A stretch of 64,000 nt of DNA, taken from assembly GCA_036279015.1 (NCBI GenBank), contig DASUJY010000060.1, positions 1 to 64,000 of the forward strand, read 5' to 3'. The notes under the pieces were generated by a model. It did no database searches. It was given only the letters and a program-made list of their open reading frames with translations, and was not told where the DNA came from. The DNA is from DATEOR01 sp036279015 (GTDB lineage: Bacteria > Actinomycetota > Thermoleophilia > Gaiellales > Gaiellaceae). Positions 43,866-52,867 of the stretch are shown here, in pieces. Numbering within the stretch: position 1 is the stretch's first letter; the number at the start of each line of letters is the position of its first letter. The position numbers and the translations under genes were made by a program.

Positions 43866-46800
43866 TTACTTCGTGAACTTGAAGTAGGCGTAGTGCGACG
43901 TTCCGTCGACCAGCCTGACCTCGAGCTTCTGGCACGTGCTCGCGAGCGCCGTTGCCGTCTTCCAGACGTAGTTGTACTGGTCGGCTGACGCGTCGTACTG
44001 CAGGCCCGAGTTGCTCGTCGCGAACGTCTCGATCGGATCGAGAACGGCCAGGGCGGCAGGACACGAGACCTTCGTCGCCTTCGGGAACCCGGCGGCGAAG
44101 ATCGAGAGCCCCTGATCGCCGGCCAAGCTGAACTTGACCGGGATCGCCTGGCCGGACTTCGCGCTGTTCCAGACGGTCGCGAGTGCGGCGTTGCCGGACT
44201 GGTCCGGGTTGTTGTCGACCGGTGAGAAGAACCCGCGCCACCGGTAGTGAACCGCGTAGGAGACCGAGGCGACCGCCGAGTTCCCCGCCTTGTCCGTCGC
44301 CGAGCACGAGACCGACTTCGTCCCGACGGAGCTCGTGTCCACAGGCCCGCAGCTCGCGGCGTCGACTCCGGAGAGCGCATCGGTCGCGTTCGGGCTCGCC
44401 GCCGCGACGGCGCCGAGGAGCGCCGGATCCGGGGCGACAGAGGGGTTCAGCGCCGGCGGCGCCTTGTCGATCGAGATGTCTCCCAGGGAGGCGGACGCCG
44501 TGTTGCCGGCGTTGTCCTCGCAGGTCCCGTTCACCGTCTGATCCGCTCCGTTCACAGTCTTCGTCTCGCCCACCTGCGCGGATGTCGCGCCGGAGAGGCT
44601 GTCCGAGCAGTCCCAGGTGACGGTCACGTCGGCGTTGTTCCAGCCGTTCGCGTTCGCCGCCGGGAGACGTGAGGAGAGCGTGATGGTGGGGTCGGTCGTG
44701 TCGATCCTCACGCTCGTCGTCCGCTCGGCCTCGAGGTTGCCCGCGTGGTCGCCCGAGTAGTAGTGGATGGTGTGCACGCCGTCGTTCGAGTGGTCTGCGG
44801 GAGCGCTCACCACGACGCTCGTTCCGACGACGAGGCCGCCGTCGTCGAGCGCGTAGTACGTGTCGGCGACGCCCGAGCCCGAGTCGGCGGCGGTCAGCGC
44901 GACGGTGACGTCCGCATTCTTCCAGCCCGAGGGAGCGTCGTCGCCCGTGGTCGGCGCGACCGTGTCGACGAGCCACGTGAAGGTCGCCGGCGTGCCGTCG
45001 ACGTTGCCCGCCTCGTCCGTCGCCCTGACCGAGAAGCTGTGCGGGCCGTCGGCGAGGGAGCCGTAGCTCTGAGGGCTCGTGCAGGACGCGTAGGCGTTGT
45101 CGTCGAGCTTGCACTCGAAGCCCGCGATGCCGGACGAGGGCGAGGCGTCCGTGGCATCGAATCCGAAGCTGGCCGCGGCCGAGTTGGCCGGGTCGGCGGG
45201 ATGAGAGCCGATCGACGTGTCGGGGGCGATGGAGTCCTCGAGCGTCTCCGTGTCAGAGTTGCCGGGCTCCGACTCGACGTTGCCGGCGACGTCGGTGGCC
45301 CGCGTGTAAAAGCGGTAGCTGCCCTGGAGGTAGTCGGTCGGCCCGCCTGCGACCGGCACGCCGTAGCTGAAGGCCTCGTCGACCCCGGAGTCGAGGCCTG
45401 CGACGTCGCTCATCACGAGGGCATAGCTCGGCTCGCCCGGCGCCTTCACGAAGAGGTCGACCTGCTCGACGCCGGAGCCGACGTCCGAGGCCGAATAGGC
45501 GACCTCGATCGTGCCGTCGTTGTTCGTCGCCGGCGAGCTCGCCTCGGAGGCCGGCGCGGTCTTGTCCACGTCGAAGCCGGCGCTCTCCAGGGCGGGCGCG
45601 CTGTTTCCGGCCAGGTCGGCGCAGGCGTCCGAGCTCACGGTGAGATCGGTGCCCTCGCCCGAGGTCGTCTGCGACTGGATTCGGTCGCCGGAGGTATCCG
45701 GATAGGCGTCGAGGCAGTCGTCGTCGAGACCGGAGAGCGCGTCGGAGGCTTCGAAGCGGTTGGCGACATCGGTCCGGTACCAGCCGCTCGCGTTCGGCTC
45801 CGTGGTCGGGCCGAGGTCGGTGATCACCGGCGCTGTCCTGTCGATCGCGACGTCGAACGACGCGGAGGCCGTGTTGCCGGCGTTGTCCGAGCAGGAGGAG
45901 GACGCCGTGTCGGAGCCTTCCGCGGAGAAGGTCTGGTCGGCTGGAGACGGGTCGCCCGCGAGGACGCCCGAGCCGCCGGGCTCGTCTGTGCACTCGAAGG
46001 TGACGAGCACGTCCTGGTTCGTCCAGTGGCCCGCTTCGTAGGGCGAAGCGTCGGCGAAGGACGGGGCATTTCCCTGGACGGCGGTTGCGCTCAGGCTCGG
46101 CGCGAGCTTGTCGATCCTGATCTCCTGGCTCGAGACCGCCTCGACGTTGCCGACCTCGTCCTCGGCGCGAAACTTGACCGTGGTCGTCGAGGAGACGGTG
46201 AACGAAGCGGTATAGAGCGCACTCGAGGCGGTTGGCTCGGAGCCGTCGGTCGTGTAGCGGATCTCGTGAACGGCGGAGCCGCCCGCATCCGTGGCGGTCA
46301 GGGTGACCGAGACGTCGGCGTTGTAGAAGTTCGTGGAGCACGCCGACCCGTCGCACTGGATGGTGCCCGCCGGAGCGGTCTTGTCGATCGTGTACGCGGG
46401 GCCGGCGAGGCTGCCGTTCCCGGCGCCGGTGCCGCCCAGCTTGTTGCCCGCGGGATCGGCGATCGTGTCGTTGTCGACGAGGTCGAGGCCGAGTGTGCCG
46501 CTTCCGGTTCCGGTCGAGGCCGTGACGACGTAGCTCGAGCCGGACCCGCTGACCGCTGCGATCGAGGCGCCCGCGAGACCACCGGCGGGCGCGAGCGCGA
46601 GGTCGCCCGCGTCGACACCCGTGACCGCTTCCGTGAAGTCGACCGTCCACTGGACGCTCGCGGCGCTGGTCGGGGTCGAGTCGGCCCGAGTGATCGAGGA
46701 GACGTCCGGAGGCGTCGTGTCGGCGGTGTAGACGACCTGCGTGTTCTGGGTGCCGTTTGCTCCTGCGAGGCAGCCGGGGTTCGACGTCGGCGTGAAGCTG

Positions 46801-47459
46801 CCCGTCGTGAAGTTGCCATTTGCCCAGGTCGAGAAGAGGAACCCGCCGAGGGAGCCTGCTGTCAGGCCGAGCGACTGAGTGTCCGTGACGTTGACCGGAA
46901 TGTTCGTCCCGTTCCCTCCGGGCGAGGCGGCGATCGAGCCGGAATCGAGGACGTTGACGTTCGCGGGCCCCGGGGTGCAGGTCGTGTTGCTGTAGAGCTC
47001 CCAGCCGACCGGGGCCGAAGCTCCTCCCGTGCCCACAGCCTTCACCCGCACGGTCGCGTCCGTGAACGTCCAGGTCGCCTCACCGGACGTGGAGCCGGTC
47101 GCCGTCACTGAGTAGACGGCGACGAACCAGCCGGGAAGGTCGAACTGGTCCGAGATCGTTCCCTCATCCGCCGCGATCAGGTCGACCTCGCGGCTCCATG
47201 TCCGGCTCGCGTCGTCGTTGACGCGAACGTGCACCGACTCCCCGGGCGCCCAGCCGGCGCCGGACAGGGTGACGGTGTCGTTGGGCGAGTAGTCCGGAGC
47301 GTCGCTCCAAACCTGCGGTGGAGGGGGCGTTTCGATCCCTGCCCGCGCGCCCCCGGCGATGGCGAGGGCGGTCAGGAGGACGCAGGAGAAAATCGCAAGG
47401 CCGAGCAGCCTGCGCCGTTGGCGCGAGCCTTCCGCGATGAGCCTGCGAACCGCCGTCAT
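43866..47459 (-). CDS. large secreted Ig-like repeat protein with C-terminal PxKF domain
   Basis: A 1197-residue exported protein. An N-terminal signal-like segment (LLGLAIFSCVLLTALAIAGGARA) is followed by a long series of Ig-like modules, each with a (D/V)xAGN unit (for example CSDNAGNTASASFDV, ATDEAGNVDGTP, GDHAGNLEAERT). There are about eight such units. The C-terminus has the PxKF-type pattern AIPVKFSLAGDQGLSIFAAGFP and ends YAYFKFTK. No sortase motif is visible. It is probably a surface or matrix protein. It lies between two membrane-protein genes and a two-component pair. Confidence 0.85.
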   Translation of the reverse strand: MTAVRRLIAEGSRQRRRLLGLAIFSCVLLTALAIAGGARAGIETPPPPQVWSDAPDYSPNDTVTLSGAGWAPGESVHVRVNDDASRTWSREVDLIAADEGTISDQFDLPGWFVAVYSVTATGSTSGEATWTFTDATVRVKAVGTGGASAPVGWELYSNTTCTPGPANVNVLDSGSIAASPGGNGTNIPVNVTDTQSLGLTAGSLGGFLFSTWANGNFTTGSFTPTSNPGCLAGANGTQNTQVVYTADTTPPDVSSITRADSTPTSAASVQWTVDFTEAVTGVDAGDLALAPAGGLAGASIAAVSGSGSSYVVTASTGTGSGTLGLDLVDNDTIADPAGNKLGGTGAGNGSLAGPAYTIDKTAPAGTIQCDGSACSTNFYNADVSVTLTATDAGGSAVHEIRYTTDGSEPTASSALYTASFTVSSTTTVKFRAEDEVGNVEAVSSQEIRIDKLAPSLSATAVQGNAPSFADASPYEAGHWTNQDVLVTFECTDEPGGSGVLAGDPSPADQTFSAEGSDTASSSCSDNAGNTASASFDVAIDRTAPVITDLGPTTEPNASGWYRTDVANRFEASDALSGLDDDCLDAYPDTSGDRIQSQTTSGEGTDLTVSSDACADLAGNSAPALESAGFDVDKTAPASEASSPATNNDGTIEVAYSASDVGSGVEQVDLFVKAPGEPSYALVMSDVAGLDSGVDEAFSYGVPVAGGPTDYLQGSYRFYTRATDVAGNVESEPGNSDTETLEDSIAPDTSIGSHPADPANSAAASFGFDATDASPSSGIAGFECKLDDNAYASCTSPQSYGSLADGPHSFSVRATDEAGNVDGTPATFTWLVDTVAPTTGDDAPSGWKNADVTVALTAADSGSGVADTYYALDDGGLVVGTSVVVSAPADHSNDGVHTIHYYSGDHAGNLEAERTTSVRIDTTDPTITLSSRLPAANANGWNNADVTVTWDCSDSLSGATSAQVGETKTVNGADQTVNGTCEDNAGNTASASLGDISIDKAPPALNPSVAPDPALLGAVAAASPNATDALSGVDAASCGPVDTSSVGTKSVSCSATDKAGNSAVASVSYAVHYRWRGFFSPVDNNPDQSGNAALATVWNSAKSGQAIPVKFSLAGDQGLSIFAAGFPKATKVSCPAALAVLDPIETFATSNSGLQYDASADQYNYVWKTATALASTCQKLEVRLVDGTSHYAYFKFTK

Positions 47460-47486
47460 TCTTCTCTGATCAAGACGCCCGCCGCT

Positions 47487-47505
47487 CGCGCCCGCAATGG
47501 GCGCG
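47487..47505. terminator. hairpin between the response-regulator stop and the PxKF-protein start
   Basis: CGCGCCC, GCAAT and GGGCGCG form a 7-bp stem between the two minus-strand genes. It may terminate the two-component operon before the surface-protein gene. No T tract is present, so the call is moderate. Confidence 0.4.
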
Positions 47506-47530
47506 CGGGCTCATCCGCCGTGGAGATGTC

Positions 47531-48172
47531 TCAACGCTCGAGGAGCGCGAGGGCGGACTTGCGGTCGGGGACGCGGAGCTTCTTCAGGATCGCAGCGACG
47601 TGGCTCCGGACCGTCGCCTGCGTCACGAAGAGCCGCGCCGCGATCTCACCGGTCGTCAGGCCGTCGCGCATCAGCTCGAGCACCTCCCATTCCCGGCTGG
47701 TCAGCTCGACGCCGCGCGTCGCAAAGAGCGGCAGCCGCCGCCTCCGCCCGCGCTCGCGAAACTCCTCGATCACCTGGGCGACGAGCGTCCGTGGAAGCGC
47801 AGCCTCGCCCTTGAGGACGCCTTCGAGCGCCGCCGGGAGGCGACGTGGATCGATGTCCTTGAGCAGATACCCGGCGGCTCCGGCGCGCAGCGAGTCGAAG
47901 AGGTCGGCGTCGTTTCGCGAGACGGTCAACATCACGACCACCGTCTGCGGGAGCCTGGCCGTGATCCGACCGGCCGCCGAGATTCCGTTTCCCGGCATGT
48001 GGACGTCGAGGAGGCAGACGTCCGGCGAGCAGCGAGCCGCCTCGCTCACCGCCGCCTCGGCGTCCTCTGCCATGGCGCAGACCTCGAAGCCGGCGGCCTC
48101 GAGGGCATAGGCGACGCCCGCGCGGGCTGCGGGATGGTCGTCGGCGACGAGGACGCGGACGCCGGTGCTCAT
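47531..48172 (-). CDS. NarL/FixJ-family response regulator
   Basis: A 213-residue regulator. The receiver domain (VLVADDHPAARAGV; phosphoacceptor in CLLDVHMPGNG; K in GYLLKDIDP) is followed by a LuxR-type helix-turn-helix (LTSREWEVLELMRDGLTTGEIAARLFVTQATVRSHVAAILKKL). Its ATG overlaps the stop of the cognate kinase (ATGA). Targets are unknown. Candidates are the surface-protein gene downstream and the pilus operon nearby. Confidence 0.93.
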   Translation of the reverse strand: MSTGVRVLVADDHPAARAGVAYALEAAGFEVCAMAEDAEAAVSEAARCSPDVCLLDVHMPGNGISAAGRITARLPQTVVVMLTVSRNDADLFDSLRAGAAGYLLKDIDPRRLPAALEGVLKGEAALPRTLVAQVIEEFRERGRRRRLPLFATRGVELTSREWEVLELMRDGLTTGEIAARLFVTQATVRSHVAAILKKLRVPDRKSALALLER

Positions 48173-49161
48173 CTCGGGAGGACGACCTTGACCTTCGTGC
48201 CGCGGCCGGGCTGCGACCTGACGAGCAGCTCGCCGCCGACAAGGCGTGTTCGCTCGCGCATCGAGACGAGGCCGAACCTCGTTCGGTCGCGGCTGGGCGC
48301 GTCGGGGTCGAAGCCGGTGCCGTCGTCGACGATCTCGAGCTCCGTTTCGCCGCTGCTCGTGAGCCGGACGCGGACCGACTGGGCGGCCCCATGACGGGCG
48401 GCGTTCAGGAGCGCCTCGCGGCTGACACGGATCAGCGCCTCGCGCACCGCCGGGGTGACGTTCACGCCCTCCTGGAGGTCGAGCTCGACCGAGACGCCCA
48501 TGCGCGCGGCGGTCTCGTCGAGCATCGACCTGAGCGCATCCTCGAGCGGCTCGTCGCTCTCGGCGACGAGCGCCGCGATCGCTCTGCGGGAGTCGTCGAG
48601 CGCCCGCTCGGCGACTCGCTCGATCTCGGCGATCGTGCTCGCGGGGCGGCGACCCGACTTGGCCCGGCCGACGATGTAGGCGAGCTCCTGGGCAACGCCG
48701 TCGTGCAGGTCGCGGGCGATCCGCCGGCGCTCGGCCCGTACCGCGGCCTCGGTGAGCCTCGATCGGTAGCCGCGAATCTCCACCGCGACGCCGAGGGCAA
48801 GCGCCGCGTAGGCGCCGCAACGAAGCAGGTCCATAGCCGAGACCCGCTCCGCGGAAGGGTCGAAGAGGCTCGCCAGCGCGACGCCCACGCCGATCAGAAG
48901 GGCGGCGAGGACGACCGCGGCGGCCGGCTCGAGCATCCGCACTCTCGACTGGGCTCCGAGGTCGTCGCGGCCGGCGGCTTGTCGTAGACGGCTGAGCAGC
49001 ACGTAGCCGGCCAGGAGCGGAACAAGCGTGGCGATGCTCTCGAGAGCGGCGTGCGCGGGTGGGGCGCTGCCGCCGATTCCGATCCACGGAAGCGTCGCGA
49101 CGACGATGGCGAGCGCACCGAACGCAAGGGCAGGGAGGGGGAGGAGATGAGGCCGCGGCAT
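48169..49161 (-). CDS. sensor histidine kinase (HisKA_3/NarX type)
   Basis: A 330-residue kinase. Its N-terminal half has about four to five TM helices with little extracytoplasmic sequence, so sensing probably occurs in the membrane. The dimerisation/phosphotransfer motif is RRIARDLHDGVAQELAYIVG (H phosphorylated). The HATPase part includes EALLNAARHG (N box), IVDDGTGFD (G1) and FGLVSMRERTRLVGG (G2). Partner of the overlapping NarL-type regulator. Confidence 0.92.
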   Translation of the reverse strand: MPRPHLLPLPALAFGALAIVVATLPWIGIGGSAPPAHAALESIATLVPLLAGYVLLSRLRQAAGRDDLGAQSRVRMLEPAAAVVLAALLIGVGVALASLFDPSAERVSAMDLLRCGAYAALALGVAVEIRGYRSRLTEAAVRAERRRIARDLHDGVAQELAYIVGRAKSGRRPASTIAEIERVAERALDDSRRAIAALVAESDEPLEDALRSMLDETAARMGVSVELDLQEGVNVTPAVREALIRVSREALLNAARHGAAQSVRVRLTSSGETELEIVDDGTGFDPDAPSRDRTRFGLVSMRERTRLVGGELLVRSQPGRGTKVKVVLPR

Positions 49162-49364
49162 CTCTCTTTACATCGTGGAACGGCCGGCGCCTTCTGTCCC
49201 CTGGCCCTTGGTCCGGATCGGTGGGGCGACGCGATCCCGCTTCCGATGCGGTGTTGAGAGACGTCAACGGCAAATGGGCGGCCCGGCTCATTGACGAAGG
49301 GGGGGCTTCGGACGGATCGTTTGCCTCTACGAATCGTTTTGCTGCGACAACCTCCCCAACTGCC

Positions 49365-49994
49365 ATGCGACTGCTGATCGCCGACGATCGACTGACGATC
49401 GAGGGCATCCGTCGCGCGCTCGACGGAGCAGAGGGAATTGAGGTCGTCGCCGAGACGTATTCGGGCGCCGACGTCCTTCCGCTCCTCGAGCAGACGAGGC
49501 CCGACATGCTGCTGCTCGACATCCGCATGCCGGGCCTGGACGGCTTCGCCACGCTCGACAAGATCCGGACGCGCCACCCGAAGACGACGGTGGTCGTCCT
49601 CTCGGCCCTCAACGACCCGGAGCAGGTGCACGGTGCCCTGAGCCGCGGCGCCGCGGGGTACGTCGCCAAGAGCGTCGATCCCGCCAACCTTCCCGCCGTC
49701 CTCCGCGAAGCGGTCGCCGGCAACGTCCACTACGCGCTCACGGCGCCCGTCGTGAGGTCGAGGGACGAACGCGGTCTCACGGAACGCGAGCACGCGATTC
49801 TCCGCGCGGTGGCACGCGGGCTCTCGAACCAGGCGATCGCCCGCGAGCTCTGGCTCAGCGAGCAGACCGTCAAGTTCCACCTGCACAACGTCTATCGCAA
49901 GCTCGCGCTTCGAAACCGCACCGAGGCCGCTCGCTACGCCTACGAGAACGGCCTCGCCGGCGGTCTCGCCGAGGAAGCTTCAGCCGCTCGCTGA
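49365..49994 (+). CDS. NarL/FixJ-family response regulator
   Basis: A 209-residue regulator with a receiver domain (LLIADDRLTIEG; LLLDIRMPGLDGF; AGYVAKSVDP) and a LuxR-type HTH (LTEREHAILRAVARGLSNQAIARELWLSEQTVKFHLHNVYRKL). No kinase gene is adjacent on the same strand; the divergent kinase at 48169 might serve it. The start lies 203 nt from the kinase start. A hairpin follows the stop, before the pilus operon. Confidence 0.92.
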   Translation: MRLLIADDRLTIEGIRRALDGAEGIEVVAETYSGADVLPLLEQTRPDMLLLDIRMPGLDGFATLDKIRTRHPKTTVVVLSALNDPEQVHGALSRGAAGYVAKSVDPANLPAVLREAVAGNVHYALTAPVVRSRDERGLTEREHAILRAVARGLSNQAIARELWLSEQTVKFHLHNVYRKLALRNRTEAARYAYENGLAGGLAEEASAAR

Positions 49995-49995
49995 C

Positions 49996-50020
49996 GGGGC
50001 CGCGGCCTCCGCGCGGCCCC
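49996..50020. terminator. hairpin between response regulator and tadC
   Basis: GGGGCCGCG, a 7-nt loop and CGCGGCCCC form a 9-bp stem between the convergent regulator (+) and tadC (-) genes. It starts 2 nt after the regulator stop. No T tract follows. Confidence 0.5.
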
Positions 50021-50074
50021 GAGCTCAGAGATCGTTTCGGAATGGGGCTCAGGTCTTCATTTTGAGACGGTCTC

Positions 50075-50983
50075 TCAGCCGCGGAACGCGTCGAGAAGCG
50101 TGAACACGGCCGGCGCGAGCAGGATCACGAACATGGCCGGGAAGATCATGAAGATGAGTGGGAACAGGATCTTGATCGGCGCGCGCTGAGCGCGTTCCTC
50201 CGCGCTCTGGCGGCGGCGCTTCCGCATCTCGACGGCGAGGTTCCGCATGATCTGGCCAATCGAGACGCCGAGCGACTCGCCCTGGACGACGGCGCGCACG
50301 AAGGAGCGAACCCCAGGCGTGTCGCAGCGGGCGCCGAGGTTCCGGAGCGCCTCTCCGGAGGAGAGGCCCATCCGCTGCTCCTGCACGGTGAGGCGAAGCT
50401 CCTCGCCGAGCGGCCCCCGGAACCGTTCCGCGGCGACCTGCATCGACCCGTTGAAGCCGAGGCCTGCCTCCACCGTCACGACGAGGAGGTCGATCAGCTC
50501 GGGCAGCTCCTGCTCGATCTCAGCGAACCGGTAGCGGCCCCGGCGGCTGACGATGCTGAGCGGCGCGAACCAGCCCAGCACGACCGCCAGGACGAGTCCG
50601 CCGACCAGCAGCACGGGCGCAACACCGAGCTGCGAGGCGCTCCAGAGCCAGAGGACGGGAAGGCCCGCCCCTGCGAGGAAGCGGTAGCCGGTCAGCCTCC
50701 TCGGCGTCATCCGGTAGAGGCCGGCCGCCAGGAGCTTCTGGCGGAGCGCCGCCTCGTCGGCGAGGCGTCCGGTAGCGAGGCCGCCGAGCCGCGTCGCGAT
50801 GGCGTCGGCGGCCATTCGCACGACGTTCGAGCGTTCGGTCTGCGCCGCCGCCCGGTTGAAGCCGTAGGTCGGAATCTGCTCGAGCAGCGCGGCGGTCCGC
50901 GTTCGTGAGAGCGAGGCCGCGCGCCCGAGCAGAGCGACCGCGAGGCCGACGAGGAAGAGTCCGAGGAGGAACGCAAGAGTCAT
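50075..50983 (-). CDS. tadC: Tad pilus platform protein TadC (T2SS F family)
   Basis: A 302-residue inner-membrane protein. An N-terminal TM is followed by two central TMs, then a T2SSF domain (EIEQELPELIDLLVVTVEAGLGFNGSMQVAAERF; VQGESLGVSIGQIMRNLAVEMR) and a C-terminal TM (FPLIFMIFPAMFVILLAPAVF). With TadB it forms the platform for Flp pilin assembly. It is last in the operon, 6 nt after tadB. Confidence 0.92.
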   Translation of the reverse strand: MTLAFLLGLFLVGLAVALLGRAASLSRTRTAALLEQIPTYGFNRAAAQTERSNVVRMAADAIATRLGGLATGRLADEAALRQKLLAAGLYRMTPRRLTGYRFLAGAGLPVLWLWSASQLGVAPVLLVGGLVLAVVLGWFAPLSIVSRRGRYRFAEIEQELPELIDLLVVTVEAGLGFNGSMQVAAERFRGPLGEELRLTVQEQRMGLSSGEALRNLGARCDTPGVRSFVRAVVQGESLGVSIGQIMRNLAVEMRKRRRQSAEERAQRAPIKILFPLIFMIFPAMFVILLAPAVFTLLDAFRG

Positions 50984-50989
50984 TTGACC

Positions 50990-52867
50990 TCACACCTTGA
51001 TGTTGACGATGCGTTTGATGACGAGGGAGCCGCTGACGACGAGCAGTGCTGCCAGGAGGAGCAGGGCTCTGCCGGCGGACTTGTGGAAGAGGGGATCGAC
51101 GTACCCCGGGTTGATGGCGGTGATCGCCAGGAGCAGGACAACCGGGAGGAGCGAGACGACCCAGCGTGACATCCGGCCCTGGGCCGTGAGCGTTTGCACG
51201 AGCCGGCGGAGCTCGAAGCGCTCCCGCACCGTCTCGGTGACGCGGTCGAGCACCTCGGCGATGTTTCCGCCCGTCTCGCGCTGGAGCGACGCGACGATTG
51301 CAACCTGCTCCAGGTCGCGGTTGTCCATGCGGTACGCGACGCGCTCGAGCGCCTCCCTGAGCGACGTGCCGAGCTGCTCGTCCCCGATCGCGCGTTGCAG
51401 CTCCTTCTTCGAGGGCTCGGCCGAGTCGTCGACGACGACGGAGAGGGCCCCGATGAAGCTGTGGCCTGCTCGGAGCGCGGAGGCGAGCACCTGCATGTTG
51501 TCCGGCAGCTGCTCCGCGAAGAGGGCGCGGCGCCGGTGGAGCTTCCGCTTCAGGAAGGCGCGGACGACGAGCGGAAGCGCAAGGGCGAGCGGAGCGAATA
51601 GGAGCCCGCCGAGCGCGTACGCGAGCCACATGAGCACGAACGTCCCGCAGGCCGTCAGCACGAGGATCTGGGGCGCAGACAGCCGGATCTCGGCGATCTC
51701 GAGCTCTTCCTTGAAGCGCTCCCACCACTGGGTTCGCTCCAACGACCGCTCGGTGCCGGCCAGGACCTTGTCGGTGAGGGCGCTCGCGCGCCGCTCCTGC
51801 TGGGCGGAATCCGGCATGGAGACGAACTCCGCCAGTCGCGTGCGGATGTCGGGAGCGCGCGGTCGCAGGAGCGCGGCGAACCCGGCTCCGACGAGGAGCG
51901 CGCAGAGGAGGCTCGCCAGGACGACGGCCGTCCCGGAGCGCCAGAAGGTCGCCGTGGCGGAGGGATGGTAGGGAGGCGCCGCGTTGACCGGCAGGGCGGG
52001 GGTGTCGTAGCGACCGGTGCCGGCCGCCGGGAACCCCGTGACCTCGACCTTGACGTCCACCGACTCCGACGGGCCCGCCAGCGACCGGTAGCGGACGAGG
52101 TACTGGTTCGCGAGCTGAGCTCCGAGCTGGTCGTAGATGTTCGTGAGTGCGTCGAGAGAGGTCGCCTCCGCGTACGAGCCGTTGTCGCCCGCGACGGAGC
52201 GCAGCGTGGAGGAGTCGAAGGCGCGCGAGCGCAGACCGACCGAGAAGATGCGCACGTTCTGCTCCTCGGCCTGCCGGCGAACCGCGGCCAGCGCGGCGAT
52301 GCTGCCCGTGTCGGCGCCGTCGGAGAGGACGACGATCGAGCCGGAGGCGATGTCCTCACCGTCGATCAGCTCGAGTGCCGTCTGGACGCCGTCGAAGATG
52401 TGCGTCCCCGAAGCGAGCTCGGGCGGCTCGGCGAGGGCCTGGGCGATGGCTCCTGGATCGGTGGTGAAGGGAAGTGCGACGCGCGTCGCTCCGTCGAAGG
52501 TCACGACTGCGAGCTCCTCCGACGGGTTGCGGTGGGCGGCGAACTGCCGGGCGGCCTCGATCGCCCCCTGGATCGCCGCTCCGTGCATGCTGCGGCTCGT
52601 GTCGAGGACGATGACGACGCCGAACTCACCTTCACCCGCCTGGCTCGAGGGCACGATCGATGCGCCGACGACGGGCCGGCCGTTCTCGGTGATGGTGATC
52701 TGGGACGGGTCGAGGTCGACCTGCCGCGGCAGGGTCAGCACCCAGGCCCGGGACGGGAACGTCTGGTCGCCGAGGGGCGTGAGCGTGACCCCCGAGCCGG
52801 CCGCCGGCCCGGGCAGGCCGGCGGCCAGCGCGCCGGCCAGGATCGCGAGTGTGAGTAGGCGTCTCAT
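50990..52867 (-). CDS. tadB: VWA domain fused to TadB platform protein
   Basis: A 625-residue fusion. A signal-like N-terminus (LLTLAILAGALAAGLPGPAAG) precedes a von Willebrand factor A domain (residues about 80-260) with an intact MIDAS motif, VIVLDTSRSMHG, and LSDGADTGS. After a TM near residue 330, a T2SSF/TadB domain follows (DNMQVLASALRAGHSFIGALSVVV; QRETGGNIAEVLDRV) with C-terminal TMs. The VWA part should lie outside the membrane and the TadB part anchors in it. Start ATG overlaps the tadA stop (ATGA). Confidence 0.88.
   Translation of the reverse strand: MRRLLTLAILAGALAAGLPGPAAGSGVTLTPLGDQTFPSRAWVLTLPRQVDLDPSQITITENGRPVVGASIVPSSQAGEGEFGVVIVLDTSRSMHGAAIQGAIEAARQFAAHRNPSEELAVVTFDGATRVALPFTTDPGAIAQALAEPPELASGTHIFDGVQTALELIDGEDIASGSIVVLSDGADTGSIAALAAVRRQAEEQNVRIFSVGLRSRAFDSSTLRSVAGDNGSYAEATSLDALTNIYDQLGAQLANQYLVRYRSLAGPSESVDVKVEVTGFPAAGTGRYDTPALPVNAAPPYHPSATATFWRSGTAVVLASLLCALLVGAGFAALLRPRAPDIRTRLAEFVSMPDSAQQERRASALTDKVLAGTERSLERTQWWERFKEELEIAEIRLSAPQILVLTACGTFVLMWLAYALGGLLFAPLALALPLVVRAFLKRKLHRRRALFAEQLPDNMQVLASALRAGHSFIGALSVVVDDSAEPSKKELQRAIGDEQLGTSLREALERVAYRMDNRDLEQVAIVASLQRETGGNIAEVLDRVTETVRERFELRRLVQTLTAQGRMSRWVVSLLPVVLLLAITAINPGYVDPLFHKSAGRALLLLAALLVVSGSLVIKRIVNIKV

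Noticed and set aside
44745..47111. 788-codon plus-strand ORF
   Set aside because: Antisense of the Ig-repeat surface protein; Arg/Val/Gly low complexity only.
43866..47459. Sortase substrate or toxin reading of the large repeat protein
   Set aside because: No LPxTG or toxin domain is visible; the Ig-like and PxKF patterns explain the sequence.
50061..50071. GAGACGGTCTC palindrome before tadC
   Set aside because: Too short, without a T tract on either strand, and not repeated at other operon ends in the window.
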